A stretch of 64,000 bases of DNA from DASQFI01 sp035633215 (GTDB lineage: Bacteria > Acidobacteriota > Vicinamibacteria > Vicinamibacterales > SCN-69-37): assembly GCA_035633215.1 (NCBI GenBank), contig DASQFI010000033.1, positions 65,230-129,229 of the forward strand. Reading direction: 5' to 3'. Position numbers and translations under genes: made by a program. This document shows, in pieces, positions 54,804-63,315 of this stretch (within the stretch, counting starts at the first letter, position 1; each line of letters starts with the position of its first letter). The notes below the pieces were generated by a model. It ran no database searches. It was not told where the DNA came from and saw only the letters and a program-made list of their open reading frames with translations.

Positions 54804-55475
54804 CTCGCCGGTCGATTCATCGTCAGGGTCTTCCGGCACGGAATCAGTCGGTCCCATCGCCGGCGTGCTTCGGAAGATCAGGCTGACCGTGCCAACACGA
54901 ATCTCGTCGCCGTCCGACAAGGGGGCGGACGTGATGCGCTTGCGTTTCAGAAACGTACCGTTCTTGCTGTCCAGATCTTCAAGCGTCGCCTCCGAATTCG
55001 AGACGAGAATGCGCGCGTGGTGCCGCGACACGCCTGCCGCATCGCACTGGATCGTCGCGTCCGGCGCGCGGCCGATGACGTTGTCGCCTTGCATCAGCAG
55101 AATCTGACGGTGCTCGTAGACGAGGCACGGCCGCGCCGGTGACGGCACCGATCGGATGGCCGCCGCACTCTCCACCACGTCCCCGGTAAAGCTGTACCCA
55201 AACCGGTACACCGTCCGCACAAACGTGGGCCGGGTCGCGGCGTCGCGAAGGGCGCGCCGAATCTCGGCCACGAGCCCCGCCAGGTTCGTCTCCTCCACGA
55301 ACGTGGACGGCCACAGCTTTTCCTGTAACTCGGCTTTCGACACCACGCGTGGCCGGTTGACGATCAGAATCACCAAAAGCTCGAACGCCTTCGGCGAGAG
55401 ATGGATCTCATCGCCGTCAAGGAGGAGCTGCCGCGTGTCGTAGTCGAGGATGAAGTCGCCGAAGCGATACGACAC
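54798..55475 (-). CDS. Winged-helix DNA-binding protein with FHA domain
   Basis: 225 residues. Residues 1-100 form an OmpR/CadC-type winged helix (FGDFILDYDTRQLLLDGDEIHLSPKAFELL, TNLAGLVAEIRRALRD, RTVYRFGYSF) without receiver domain. Residues 120-205 are an FHA phosphothreonine-binding domain (NVIGRAPDATI, GVSRHHARIL, EDLDSKNGTFLKRKRI), with the GR, SRHHA and NGT signatures intact. It binds DNA and, through FHA, phosphorylated partners. It is divergent from a Ser/Thr kinase 107 bases away, which suggests a kinase-regulator pair. Its stop overlaps the convergent membrane-protein gene by 6 bases. Confidence 0.92.
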   Translation of the reverse strand: MSYRFGDFILDYDTRQLLLDGDEIHLSPKAFELLVILIVNRPRVVSKAELQEKLWPSTFVEETNLAGLVAEIRRALRDAATRPTFVRTVYRFGYSFTGDVVESAAAIRSVPSPARPCLVYEHRQILLMQGDNVIGRAPDATIQCDAAGVSRHHARILVSNSEATLEDLDSKNGTFLKRKRITSAPLSDGDEIRVGTVSLIFRSTPAMGPTDSVPEDPDDESTGES

Positions 55476-55562
55476 GTTCGGATTCTAACAGGCGGCTCAA
55501 AGACGTTGCCTGAACGTCGAACGTAAAGAATGGGGCCCACATTTCGCAATGCTACCGCCAGC

Positions 55563-55568
55563 TATAAT
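55563..55568 (+). promoter_or_regulatory. TATAAT box 15 bases before a kinase start codon
   Basis: A perfect TATAAT ends 14 bases before the ATG at 55583, so transcription would begin about 7-8 bases before the start codon, giving an almost leaderless mRNA without Shine-Dalgarno. No good -35 box is seen at 17 bases. Confidence 0.55.
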
Positions 55569-55582
55569 CGCGCTCGTCAGGT

Positions 55583-58237
55583 ATGCCGTTCGCCGTCGGC
55601 GCTCGCCTTGGCCGCTTCGAGATTCTCGGCTCGCTGGGCGCCGGGGGGATGGGTGAGGTCTACCGGGCCCGCGATCTTCAGTTGCAGCGTGACGTCGCGA
55701 TCAAAGTTCTGCCCGCGGCATTCTCGGGCGATGCGGATCGCCGGCGCCGGTTCGAGCAGGAAGCGCGAGCCGCGGGCAGCCTGAATCATCCGAACATCCT
55801 GGCGGTCCACGACGTAGGCACCGAGGGGGCCTCCTCCTACATCGTCACCGAGCTTCTCGAGGGAGAAACGCTCCGCGAGCGGATGGGCGGACGGCCGCTG
55901 CCGGCCCGCAAGGCCGCCGACTATGCGCTGCAGATCGCGAGTGGTCTGGCGGCGGGCCACGAACGCGGTGTGGTCCATCGGGACATCAAGCCCGAGAACC
56001 TCTTCGTCACGACGGACGGCCGGATCAAGATTCTCGACTTCGGCCTGGCGAAACTGATCGGCGACGACGGGTCGGGCAACACCGAGACCATCACCATCGA
56101 CGGCGAGTCACGGACACCGGTGATGGGGACCGTGGCATACATGTCCCCCGAGCAGGCGCGCGGCCAGCGCATCGACCATCGCACCGACATCTTCAGCCTG
56201 GGGGTCGTCCTCTACGAGATGCTGGTTGGATTCCCGCCGTTCCGGCGCGGCACCACGGGCGACACCATCAACGCGATCCTGCACGACGAACCGCCCGAAT
56301 TCCCGCAGGCCGCCGCGGCGCCGGCGCTCGAACGCACCGTGCGCCACTGCCTCGAGAAAAAACCTGAAGAGCGATTTCAGAACGTTCGGGACCTGATCTT
56401 TCATCTCGAAACCCGGCCGCACGAATCGGGACCGGTCACAGTGGCTGGCCGTCATACGCGCTCGCGACGGACCCTCCTGGTCGGAGCCACGCTCCTCGCG
56501 CTGTCGGCGGCGGCGGCGATCGGCGCATATGTCACCACGCGGCTGATGCCTCCGCCACCGTCCTCGGCGGTTCATCGCGCCCGGCTCATGACCGATCTCG
56601 TCGGCCTCGAGGAGTTCCCGTCGATCTCGCCGGATGGAAACATGGTGGCGTTCACGGCAGCTCAGGCCGGCCGTCGCCAGGTCTTCATTCGGTTCCTCAC
56701 GAGGGGCCCGTCGCGACCAGTGACCAGCGATGAGGCCGATCATCAACTTCCGCGATGGTTACCCGATGGCAGCTCGCTGGTGTATTTCTCGCCGGCGGCG
56801 CCGGGCGAAGTTCAGGGAGCGATCTACAAAATCCCCACGCTCGGCGGCTTGTCTCAACGCCTGATCGCCAGCATCGGCGGCGGCGACGTGAGCCGGAGCG
56901 GGCGGCTCACGTGTTTCAGGCTCGAGAATCAACGCATTCAGCTGGTCACGTCCGCCCTCGACGGCTCGGATGTCCAACCGGTCGCGACACTCGAGACGCG
57001 GCATTATCGGTATCCACGGTGGTCACCCGACAACCAATGGATCGCGTTCCAGGCGGGAGACGGCTTCCGATGGGACCTCTACGTCGTTTCTGTCCGCGGC
57101 GACGCCAAGCCGGTTCGTCTCACGAACGAGAACAGATTCATCGCGGGTCTGACGTGGCTCCCTAATAGTACCGGGATCGTTTTTGCCTGGAGCCGCGGAA
57201 CGACTGTCCCGTACTTGCCACCGCTGGCGTTGTGGGAAGTGCTGTTGGACGGCCGGCAGCCGCCGCGGCAACTCACGCCGGCCGAGGCGTCCTATGAGCA
57301 GCCCGACCTGCATGAGAGCGGCCTTTTGTCTGTCGCTCGCCTGCAGATGCGCTTCGACCTCTGGAAGTACCCGTTCGGTAGCGTCGCCGCCGACAACTTT
57401 CGACGCGGCCAGCGGGTGACGCTTCAGACCGGACAAGTGTTGACCCCGACGGCCGCGCCGGACGGCGATCAAATCGCCTATCTCTCCGACAGCGGCGGCC
57501 ACTCCAACATCTGGGTGACGTCAACCCAGGGCCCACCTCGGCAAATCACCTTCGAGGACGATCCCACGGTCGTGATCGGCCTCCCGATCTGGTCGCCTGA
57601 CGGACGGTGGATCGCCTTCGTGTCTTCCAGGGGAAACGCCGGGTTTGTGTTCGGTATCTGGCTTGTCAGACCGGATGCAAGCGAGCTGCACCAGCTCGTT
57701 CAAAGGGGCCTGGGGGTCGCCTGGTCATCGAAGGGTGACGAGATTTATTACGTGGAGAACGCACAGGGTCCTATGAAGAAGGTCTCCGTGAATAGTGGAG
57801 AACCTGTGACCGTACGATCGGAGCCTGTCCGGAACATGATCGGCGTCCATGAGTCAACGGTGTACTTCCTCGTGGAGCGTGCGCTCATGGACGGGCGGCC
57901 GGAGTTCGAGATTCGCGCGGCACCTCTCGGCAACGGTCCAACGCGCGTCATCAAGACCATAGACGCGTCGCGCGTGGCTTCCTGGCAGGTCCCATTCAAT
58001 CCGGCCCTCTCGCCCGACGGCAAATGGCTGGCAATGCCGCTCACCGACGGTCTGACCACCAACATCTGGGCGCTGTCCACGGAAGATGGCCGATGGCAGC
58101 AAGTGACGGACTTCGGCGATCGTGCGATTTTCATCGCGCGACGGGTCTCCTGGTCGTCCGACGGCCGGTCCATTCTCGCGGCCGTCGGTGAAGGCGATGC
58201 CGACATCGTCTTGCTCGACGGGTTGATCAAGAAATGA
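55583..58237 (+). CDS. Ser/Thr kinase with extracytoplasmic beta-propeller
   Basis: 884 residues. Kinase 1-275 (GAGGMGEVYRARD at 20-31, Lys41, HRD 132-134, DFG 152-154, SPE at 188-190). One membrane helix lies at about 297-316 (LLVGATLLALSAAAAIGAYV). The remaining 560 residues are TolB/PD40 WD-like repeats with the typical SPDG and SPDN motifs (FPSISPDGNMVAFTA, YRYPRWSPDNQWIAFQ, LPIWSPDGRWIAFVSS), forming one or two beta-propellers outside the membrane. All kinase residues are intact. It is divergent from the wHTH-FHA regulator. Its TGA lies in the left arm of a long hairpin. Confidence 0.93.
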   Translation: MPFAVGARLGRFEILGSLGAGGMGEVYRARDLQLQRDVAIKVLPAAFSGDADRRRRFEQEARAAGSLNHPNILAVHDVGTEGASSYIVTELLEGETLRERMGGRPLPARKAADYALQIASGLAAGHERGVVHRDIKPENLFVTTDGRIKILDFGLAKLIGDDGSGNTETITIDGESRTPVMGTVAYMSPEQARGQRIDHRTDIFSLGVVLYEMLVGFPPFRRGTTGDTINAILHDEPPEFPQAAAAPALERTVRHCLEKKPEERFQNVRDLIFHLETRPHESGPVTVAGRHTRSRRTLLVGATLLALSAAAAIGAYVTTRLMPPPPSSAVHRARLMTDLVGLEEFPSISPDGNMVAFTAAQAGRRQVFIRFLTRGPSRPVTSDEADHQLPRWLPDGSSLVYFSPAAPGEVQGAIYKIPTLGGLSQRLIASIGGGDVSRSGRLTCFRLENQRIQLVTSALDGSDVQPVATLETRHYRYPRWSPDNQWIAFQAGDGFRWDLYVVSVRGDAKPVRLTNENRFIAGLTWLPNSTGIVFAWSRGTTVPYLPPLALWEVLLDGRQPPRQLTPAEASYEQPDLHESGLLSVARLQMRFDLWKYPFGSVAADNFRRGQRVTLQTGQVLTPTAAPDGDQIAYLSDSGGHSNIWVTSTQGPPRQITFEDDPTVVIGLPIWSPDGRWIAFVSSRGNAGFVFGIWLVRPDASELHQLVQRGLGVAWSSKGDEIYYVENAQGPMKKVSVNSGEPVTVRSEPVRNMIGVHESTVYFLVERALMDGRPEFEIRAAPLGNGPTRVIKTIDASRVASWQVPFNPALSPDGKWLAMPLTDGLTTNIWALSTEDGRWQQVTDFGDRAIFIARRVSWSSDGRSILAAVGEGDADIVLLDGLIKK

Positions 58238-58295
58238 CCTCCGAGGTCATTTTCGTTCTCGTGGCGAGAAAATGACCTCGGAGGTCCTTTTTCCT
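58236..58295. terminator. Palindromic element C, copy 2, working as terminator
   Basis: GACCTCCGAGGTCATTTT at 58236-58253 and its reverse complement at 58269-58286 form an 18-bp stem, with an inner CTCG/CGAG pair, followed by CCTTTTTCC. The kinase stop codon overlaps the left arm, and the convergent haloperoxidase gene ends at 58294. The stem plus T-run fits a Rho-independent terminator. It shares the GACCTC-4 bases-GTC-x-TTTT layout with the element at 24160. Confidence 0.8.
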
Positions 58296-59574
58296 ACCGC
58301 AACGCGTGCGTGAGAACGAACCTCGCGACCTGGCGGCCGACCCGCGCACCCACCTCGTCCGCTGTCCGATAGTGGATCCCCGAATAGATACGGGCGTTGA
58401 TCACTTCCTCGACGCCCTCGCTGAAGGTGTCCCAGTCCCGTGGAAAGCCCGGATTCGTCGGACTGAGGGCTACGATCGGCACGCCGGGATTGTCGCCAAA
58501 GAGGAACCCAAGCATCGTCGCCATGGCGCTGCTGTTGGTCGAGTGGCCGGAGAGGTATTCAGGATGCGGCGGCGTCGGAAACAGCGGCTGCCAGGCCGGA
58601 TCGCCAACGGTCGCGTCGTTTCCGTCCAGATGGCCGTTACGGATGGCCGCCATGGGCCGCCAGAAATTGAACGTGTATTTGGCATCCCAGCACACGATCC
58701 CGGCGTCCGAGGCGGCCAGATACATGAGTGCGAAGACCCTTGCGGTGTCTGACCGGTCAAGACCCTGAGCTTCGATGATCTGACGCGCGACCCGGTTCCA
58801 GATCGCCGACGGCGTGCCCAACCAGAATCGTGCGATCTCGGTCTGCACGGGCGTCCGCGTCAGACTGGTCAGGGACCCGATCTCCTGGACCTCGCGGTAG
58901 TCACGTGCGTAGCGATCGCTTCCGAGCGGTGGCGGACCACCGGGATCGAACTGTGCGCTGTTGTGCATGACCCAGTGCGTCACCCTGCCCCAGCCCGGCA
59001 GCAACGGCTGAGCCGTTCCGATCGTCACCCACACGCCAGGTGTGCCTCCGCCAGGCGCGGTGTAGGCGAACTGCGCCTGTGACGCGCCGTCGTTCGCGCG
59101 GACCGACAGGATGGCGGCCGCGGCGTTTTCGCCAACAGCGATGCCGGGGTTGGCTTCCGTCAAACTCCGGGCTGCGAGCGAGGCGACACGCGCCGCGTCC
59201 AACGCGACGGCTTGGGTCGGGAACAGACTCACGAGTGCGCGATGAGCGGCGGCGATGGCCGCTGCGTCCTGCGAGGCGCCGGCCGGCGCCGGACCGTTCG
59301 GCAGATAGGTTTTGTACTTGCCGGTAATCGTGTTGACCGAGTCGTGCACGGAGACCTGGACGATGGTCATGCTTCGCGACTGAGGAAGTGGACCCTGGCC
59401 TGCGGTCACGGTGGCGTCGAGAGCGATCTGATTCCACTCCATCACCGCGTCGCCGACGCTCACCGCGCTACACGTCAACGACCAGCCAGAAAAGATCAGC
59501 GCCGCTGTCGCGACCACTGACCCACCCTGCCATACCCACGCTCGTCTCGTGCCGATGCGAGTTCGGTTGGACAT
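58294..59574 (-). CDS. Vanadium-dependent haloperoxidase / PAP2-like protein, secreted
   Basis: 426 residues, start chosen by GGGAGG 5-6 bases upstream. Basic N-terminus then a hydrophobic stretch (VVATAALIFSGWSLTCSAVS) gives a signal peptide. The PAP2/vanadium-haloperoxidase motifs are in order: KYTFNFWRP (Lys299, Arg306, Pro307), SGHS with His344, and ARIYSGIHYRTADE with the Arg and His401. All phosphate/vanadate-binding residues are present. The group includes bromo/chloroperoxidases and lipid phosphatases; which one cannot be decided here. It is divergent from the TonB receptor. Confidence 0.9.
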   Translation of the reverse strand: MSNRTRIGTRRAWVWQGGSVVATAALIFSGWSLTCSAVSVGDAVMEWNQIALDATVTAGQGPLPQSRSMTIVQVSVHDSVNTITGKYKTYLPNGPAPAGASQDAAAIAAAHRALVSLFPTQAVALDAARVASLAARSLTEANPGIAVGENAAAAILSVRANDGASQAQFAYTAPGGGTPGVWVTIGTAQPLLPGWGRVTHWVMHNSAQFDPGGPPPLGSDRYARDYREVQEIGSLTSLTRTPVQTEIARFWLGTPSAIWNRVARQIIEAQGLDRSDTARVFALMYLAASDAGIVCWDAKYTFNFWRPMAAIRNGHLDGNDATVGDPAWQPLFPTPPHPEYLSGHSTNSSAMATMLGFLFGDNPGVPIVALSPTNPGFPRDWDTFSEGVEEVINARIYSGIHYRTADEVGARVGRQVARFVLTHALR

Positions 59575-59613
59575 ACGAACCTCCCGCCACACGATAGGAC
59601 CGCGTTCGTCGTA

Positions 59614-59696
59614 GATCCTGTGGAACTCGTGGGAATTCGTTGGGAAGTACATCGGAGCAACACATTCCACGGAATTCCCAAAGTTCTCACAGGATC
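59614..59696. promoter_or_regulatory. Imperfect inverted repeat in a divergent promoter
   Basis: GATCCTGTGGAACTCGTGGG (from 59614) and its imperfect complement ending at 59696 (..AAGTTCTCACAGGATC) form a 25-base dyad with small bulges, including GAATTCCCA/TGGGAATTC in both arms. It sits between the divergent haloperoxidase and TonB-receptor starts and may be a shared operator. Confidence 0.5.
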
Positions 59697-59780
59697 CCGG
59701 CTTGAATTGGTGATGTGGTGGTTCCTGCTGTTTCTGCCTTTGGCAGTACACTGACACCCTTCCCGAAAGGTTGGTGAGAG

Positions 59781-62565
59781 ATGGACACGGGGCGTCGCAT
59801 ATTCGTCGCGTTGCTCGCCGGCCTTGCTTTCCTCGCGCTCCTGCCATTGGAGACGAACGCCCAGGCACTGACGGGGGTGCTCGCCGGCACGGTCAAAGAC
59901 CCGCAGGGTCTCGTCCTCCCCGCTGCCGTCGTTCGCGTGACGTCGTCGGCGCTCATGACCGGCGAGGCGCAGATGACCTCGAGCGACAAAGGCCAGTGGC
60001 GATTTCCAGTGCTGCCGCCTGGTCAGTACGTGTTGACCGTCCAGTTGGCGCCAAGGTTCGCGCCCTATCGTGAGGAGCTCAGCATCGGGGCAGGCCAGAC
60101 ACTCGAGCTCCCGGTCGTCCTGCAGCTCGCTGGCGTCACCGAATCGGTCAACGTGGACGCGAACTCGACCATCAACTCGCGGGAAACCGGACTTGAGACC
60201 CGATTTGGACCCGACTACTTTCGGACGATCCCCTCGCGCCGGTTCAGCATGTTCGATGCGATCAGAAGCACCCCGGGCGTGTCGCCGACGTCGCCGGCGA
60301 GCGGCACCGTGAACACGGTGTCGGTGTTCGGATCGGGCGTCAACGAAAACGGGTTCCTCATCGACGGGACCAACTTCACGTGTCCCTGTCTGGGCGTGTC
60401 GCGCGCCGAGCCCATCGTGGACGTCATCCAGGAGCTCCACGTGCAGTCCATGGGCGCATCCGTCGAATACGGCAACATCCAGGGTGGCGTGATCAACGCC
60501 GTGACGAAGCAGGGAGGGGCGCGCCTCGCGGCCGAGACGTCGTACTACGGTCAGCCGTCCAGCCTCACCGCGCAACCGGTCGTGCTCGCAGTCAAGGGTG
60601 GCACCCAACCCACGAGCGGGTACGAGCGCGTCCGATACCGTGACTTCACCGCAAGCCTCGGCGGGCCCCTCAAGCGCGACCGGCTCTGGTTCTTCGGCGC
60701 GTATCAGTACCTCCGCGACTACGACAGTCAGCCTGGCGCGGACCCGGCGTTTCCGCGAAAGTACGAGCAGAACAAGGTCTTTGGAAAGCTCACGTGGCGG
60801 CTGACGCCGTCAATGCAGCTGGTGCAGAGCTTTCACGAAGAGATCTGGGTCAATCCGACGCTGCCGACGCTGGCGACCCCATTCGAGGCGACGCAACGCG
60901 TGCACGCGTCGGTCCCCAGCATGACATTCGCCAATCTCACCCACGTGCTGTCGGACCGCACCGTGTGGGAGGGGCGCGTGGGCAGGTTCCTCTTCCACCA
61001 GGACTGGGACCCCAGCTCAGGCGACCGGACGGACACCGTTCCATCGCGATGACGTCACGGGCAGCTCCAGCGGCAACGCGCCCTTCCTGGGATCCCTGAT
61101 GCTCGACCGCGTGACCGCGAAGGCCGTCCTTCACCGGTATCAGTCTGGATCGCGCGGCGGCGATCATCACTTCAGAGTCGGCACGCAAATCGAGCGCGGC
61201 GAGCATCGCAAGACCCAGGCCTTTCCTGGGGGAGTGCAATTCGTTGACAGCAACGGCGCACCATCCCAGGCCATTTTCCGTGCGCCATCGATCACGGGAG
61301 GCGTCTTCATCACGTCGGCGGTGTTTGCGAGTGACTCGTTCAGCGTGGGAAATCGAATCACGGTGGATGCGGGCGTTCGGTTCGACCACAGCCGCGCGAT
61401 CAATCCGGATCTTCCCGATGTCGATAGCGAGGGACGCGAGACCGACAGCGTCCTGCCTGGGGTCGGCACGGTCTACACGTGGAACGTCGTGTCACCGCGC
61501 CTGGGTGTCAACATGAAGCTCGATCGCAGCGCCCGCACGATGGTGCGCGCCAATTACGGGCGGTTCAATCAGGGTGTGCTGACGGGAGAGCTCGATCCGA
61601 TCTCCCAGGGCGCGACGCCGACCACGACGATGGCCTATGAGGCGGCGACCGGCGGCTACACCCGGCTCGTCTCGAAGGTCGATCCGAAGGTCAATCAGGC
61701 CCTCGATCCCGACACGCGCACACCGCATACCGACGAGTTCTCGCTGGCGCTCGATCGAGAGATCGCCCCGCGAGTGAGAGCGTCAGTGGCCTACATCGGG
61801 AAGAGGGGTCGCGACTATCTCGCCTGGACCGATGTGGGAGGCCAGTACAGCGAGGGCACGAAGCCGCTCGACAACGGCACCGTGTTGCCGGTGTTCGACC
61901 TGACGAACTCCACGGCTGACCGGCGCTTCCTGCTGACGAATCCGGAGAACTTCTTCGTCAACTACGACGGCCTTGTCGTCGCCGTCGAGAAGCGGCTGTC
62001 GAAGGGGTGGCAAGCGTCAGGTTCGTACACCTATTCGCGGACCTTCGGGCTGCAGGTGATGAGCAATGGCGCCGCGGACGCACCGCAGTTCAGCACGATT
62101 GCCAGCCCGAATTTCCTGACGTTTGGTCAGGATCCGAACAACCTGACGAATGCCAGAGGTCGATTGCCCAACGACCGGCCCCACATTTTCCGTGCGACAG
62201 GTGTCGTGCACCTTCCGTGGAAGGGCCTCCTTGTGGCAGCCAACCTGCAGCATTTCAGTGGCAAACCGGGGGCGGCGACAACGCAGGTGACGTTGCGCCA
62301 GGGCAGCCAGCGGATCCTGCTCGAGCCGCGCGGGTCGCGCCGGCTCTCGTCGCAGTCGCTGCTCGATCTGCGGATTGCGAAGACGCTGTCGGTCGGGACT
62401 GCCGGGACGGTCGCCCTGAGCCTGGATGTGCTGAACCTCCTCAACGACACAGCGGAAGAGGCTGTGGCGTCCGACAACCTGTTCAGCGGGACGTTTGGCA
62501 AGCCTACTCAGTTCATGGACCCGCGCCGGGTCCTGATCGGCGTGCGGCTGAATCTGGGGCGGTGA
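59781..62565 (+). pseudogene. TonB-dependent receptor, single frameshift near 61030
   Basis: Outer-membrane receptor of the Oar/carboxypeptidase-regulatory type. The first frame (59781-61052, 423 residues) has a signal peptide (FVALLAGLAFLALLPLETNA), a CarboxypepD-like beta domain (GTVKDPQGLVLPAAVVRVTS), and a TonB plug (DAIRSTPGVSP, GVNENGFLIDGTNFT, ASVEYGNIQGGVINAVTKQG). It then ends after SSGDRTDTVPSR. The second frame continues directly with TPFHRDDVTGSSSGNAPFLG and carries the barrel to the C-terminus RVLIGVRLNLGR. The span of 2785 bases is one more than a multiple of 3, and removing one base near 61030 restores a 927-residue protein. Either a real mutation or a sequencing error. Confidence 0.85.
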
Positions 62566-62595
62566 AGCTGGCGGCGGCGCCTCGGGGCCGACCTG

Positions 62596-62970
62596 TTACG
62601 TCCACAACATCGGCACGCCGTACGGCGCCAGCGCGCGATCGTGGCTGACGAGCGTCGCGTGCTCCACGCGCGCCTGCGCCAGCAGCGCTCGGTCGAACGG
62701 GTCCGTATGGTGCGGGGCGACCGCAGCCAACTGTGCCGTGTGCGCGAGCGTCAGCGGCAGCTCGGTGAAGTCGTCGGCCGCTAGCAGCACCTCGAACGGT
62801 TCGTCCAGCCTGAGCTTGCCCAGCGCGACTTTGATCGCGACTTCCCAACCGGACACGGCGCTCACCCAGACGACGTCGGCGGACGCGATGGCTCGTCGTG
62901 CTGCTTTGTTGAGACGCCGGTCGTCACGCTGCCACCAGAGGACGACGTGCGTGTCGAGAAGGAGCTTCAC
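62596..62970 (-). CDS. PIN-domain toxin (VapC-like ribonuclease)
   Basis: 124 residues with the PIN acidic set: D6 (LLLDTHVVLWW), E43 (VSGWEVAIK), D93 (HTDPFDRALLAQA) and D111. This is the subtype with LLDTHVLLW that pairs with Phd/YefM antitoxins. Its start overlaps the antitoxin stop by 4 bases (ATGA). It lies downstream of and convergent with the TonB receptor. Confidence 0.93.
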   Translation of the reverse strand: MKLLLDTHVVLWWQRDDRRLNKAARRAIASADVVWVSAVSGWEVAIKVALGKLRLDEPFEVLLAADDFTELPLTLAHTAQLAAVAPHHTDPFDRALLAQARVEHATLVSHDRALAPYGVPMLWT

Positions 62971-63203
62971 TCCGATGGGTAATTGAACGCGTCGAGCACG
63001 CGGCGCGGCAGAGGCGCGTCGAAATCAGCCGCGATCCAGATCTTGCCCTTCGCCCGGCCCGGCCGACGGTGCGTGGTCCTTTTCAACGGCACGAGCCGGG
63101 CGCAAGGGCGGCCGTATTTGTTGATGATGATCTCCTCGCCCGCTGCGGCCCGATCGACGAGCGCCGAGAGGTGCGTCTTGGCGTCGTACAGGCTCATGCC
63201 CAT
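62967..63203 (-). CDS. Phd/YefM-type antitoxin
   Basis: 78 residues (start at 63203; an in-frame ATG at 63197 is equally plausible). The pattern SLYDAKTHLSALVDRAAAGE, followed by EIIINKYGRPCARLVPLKR, is the Phd/YefM DNA-binding fold, with the C-terminal tail (FDAPLPRRVLDAFNYPSE) as toxin-binding part. It is directly upstream of and overlapping the PIN toxin. A GTTGGTCAA direct repeat at about 63231-63248 upstream may be its operator. Confidence 0.9.
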   Translation of the reverse strand: MGMSLYDAKTHLSALVDRAAAGEEIIINKYGRPCARLVPLKRTTHRRPGRAKGKIWIAADFDAPLPRRVLDAFNYPSE

Positions 63204-63315
63204 TCACGCACGATAGCAAGTGCGAGGGTGTTGGTCAAGTTGGTCAAACCTTCACGTGTGGGCAGAGCGCAGCCGAACCTCGGTTTTGCTACGATGGCCC
63301 CCCTGCTCCGTCCAG

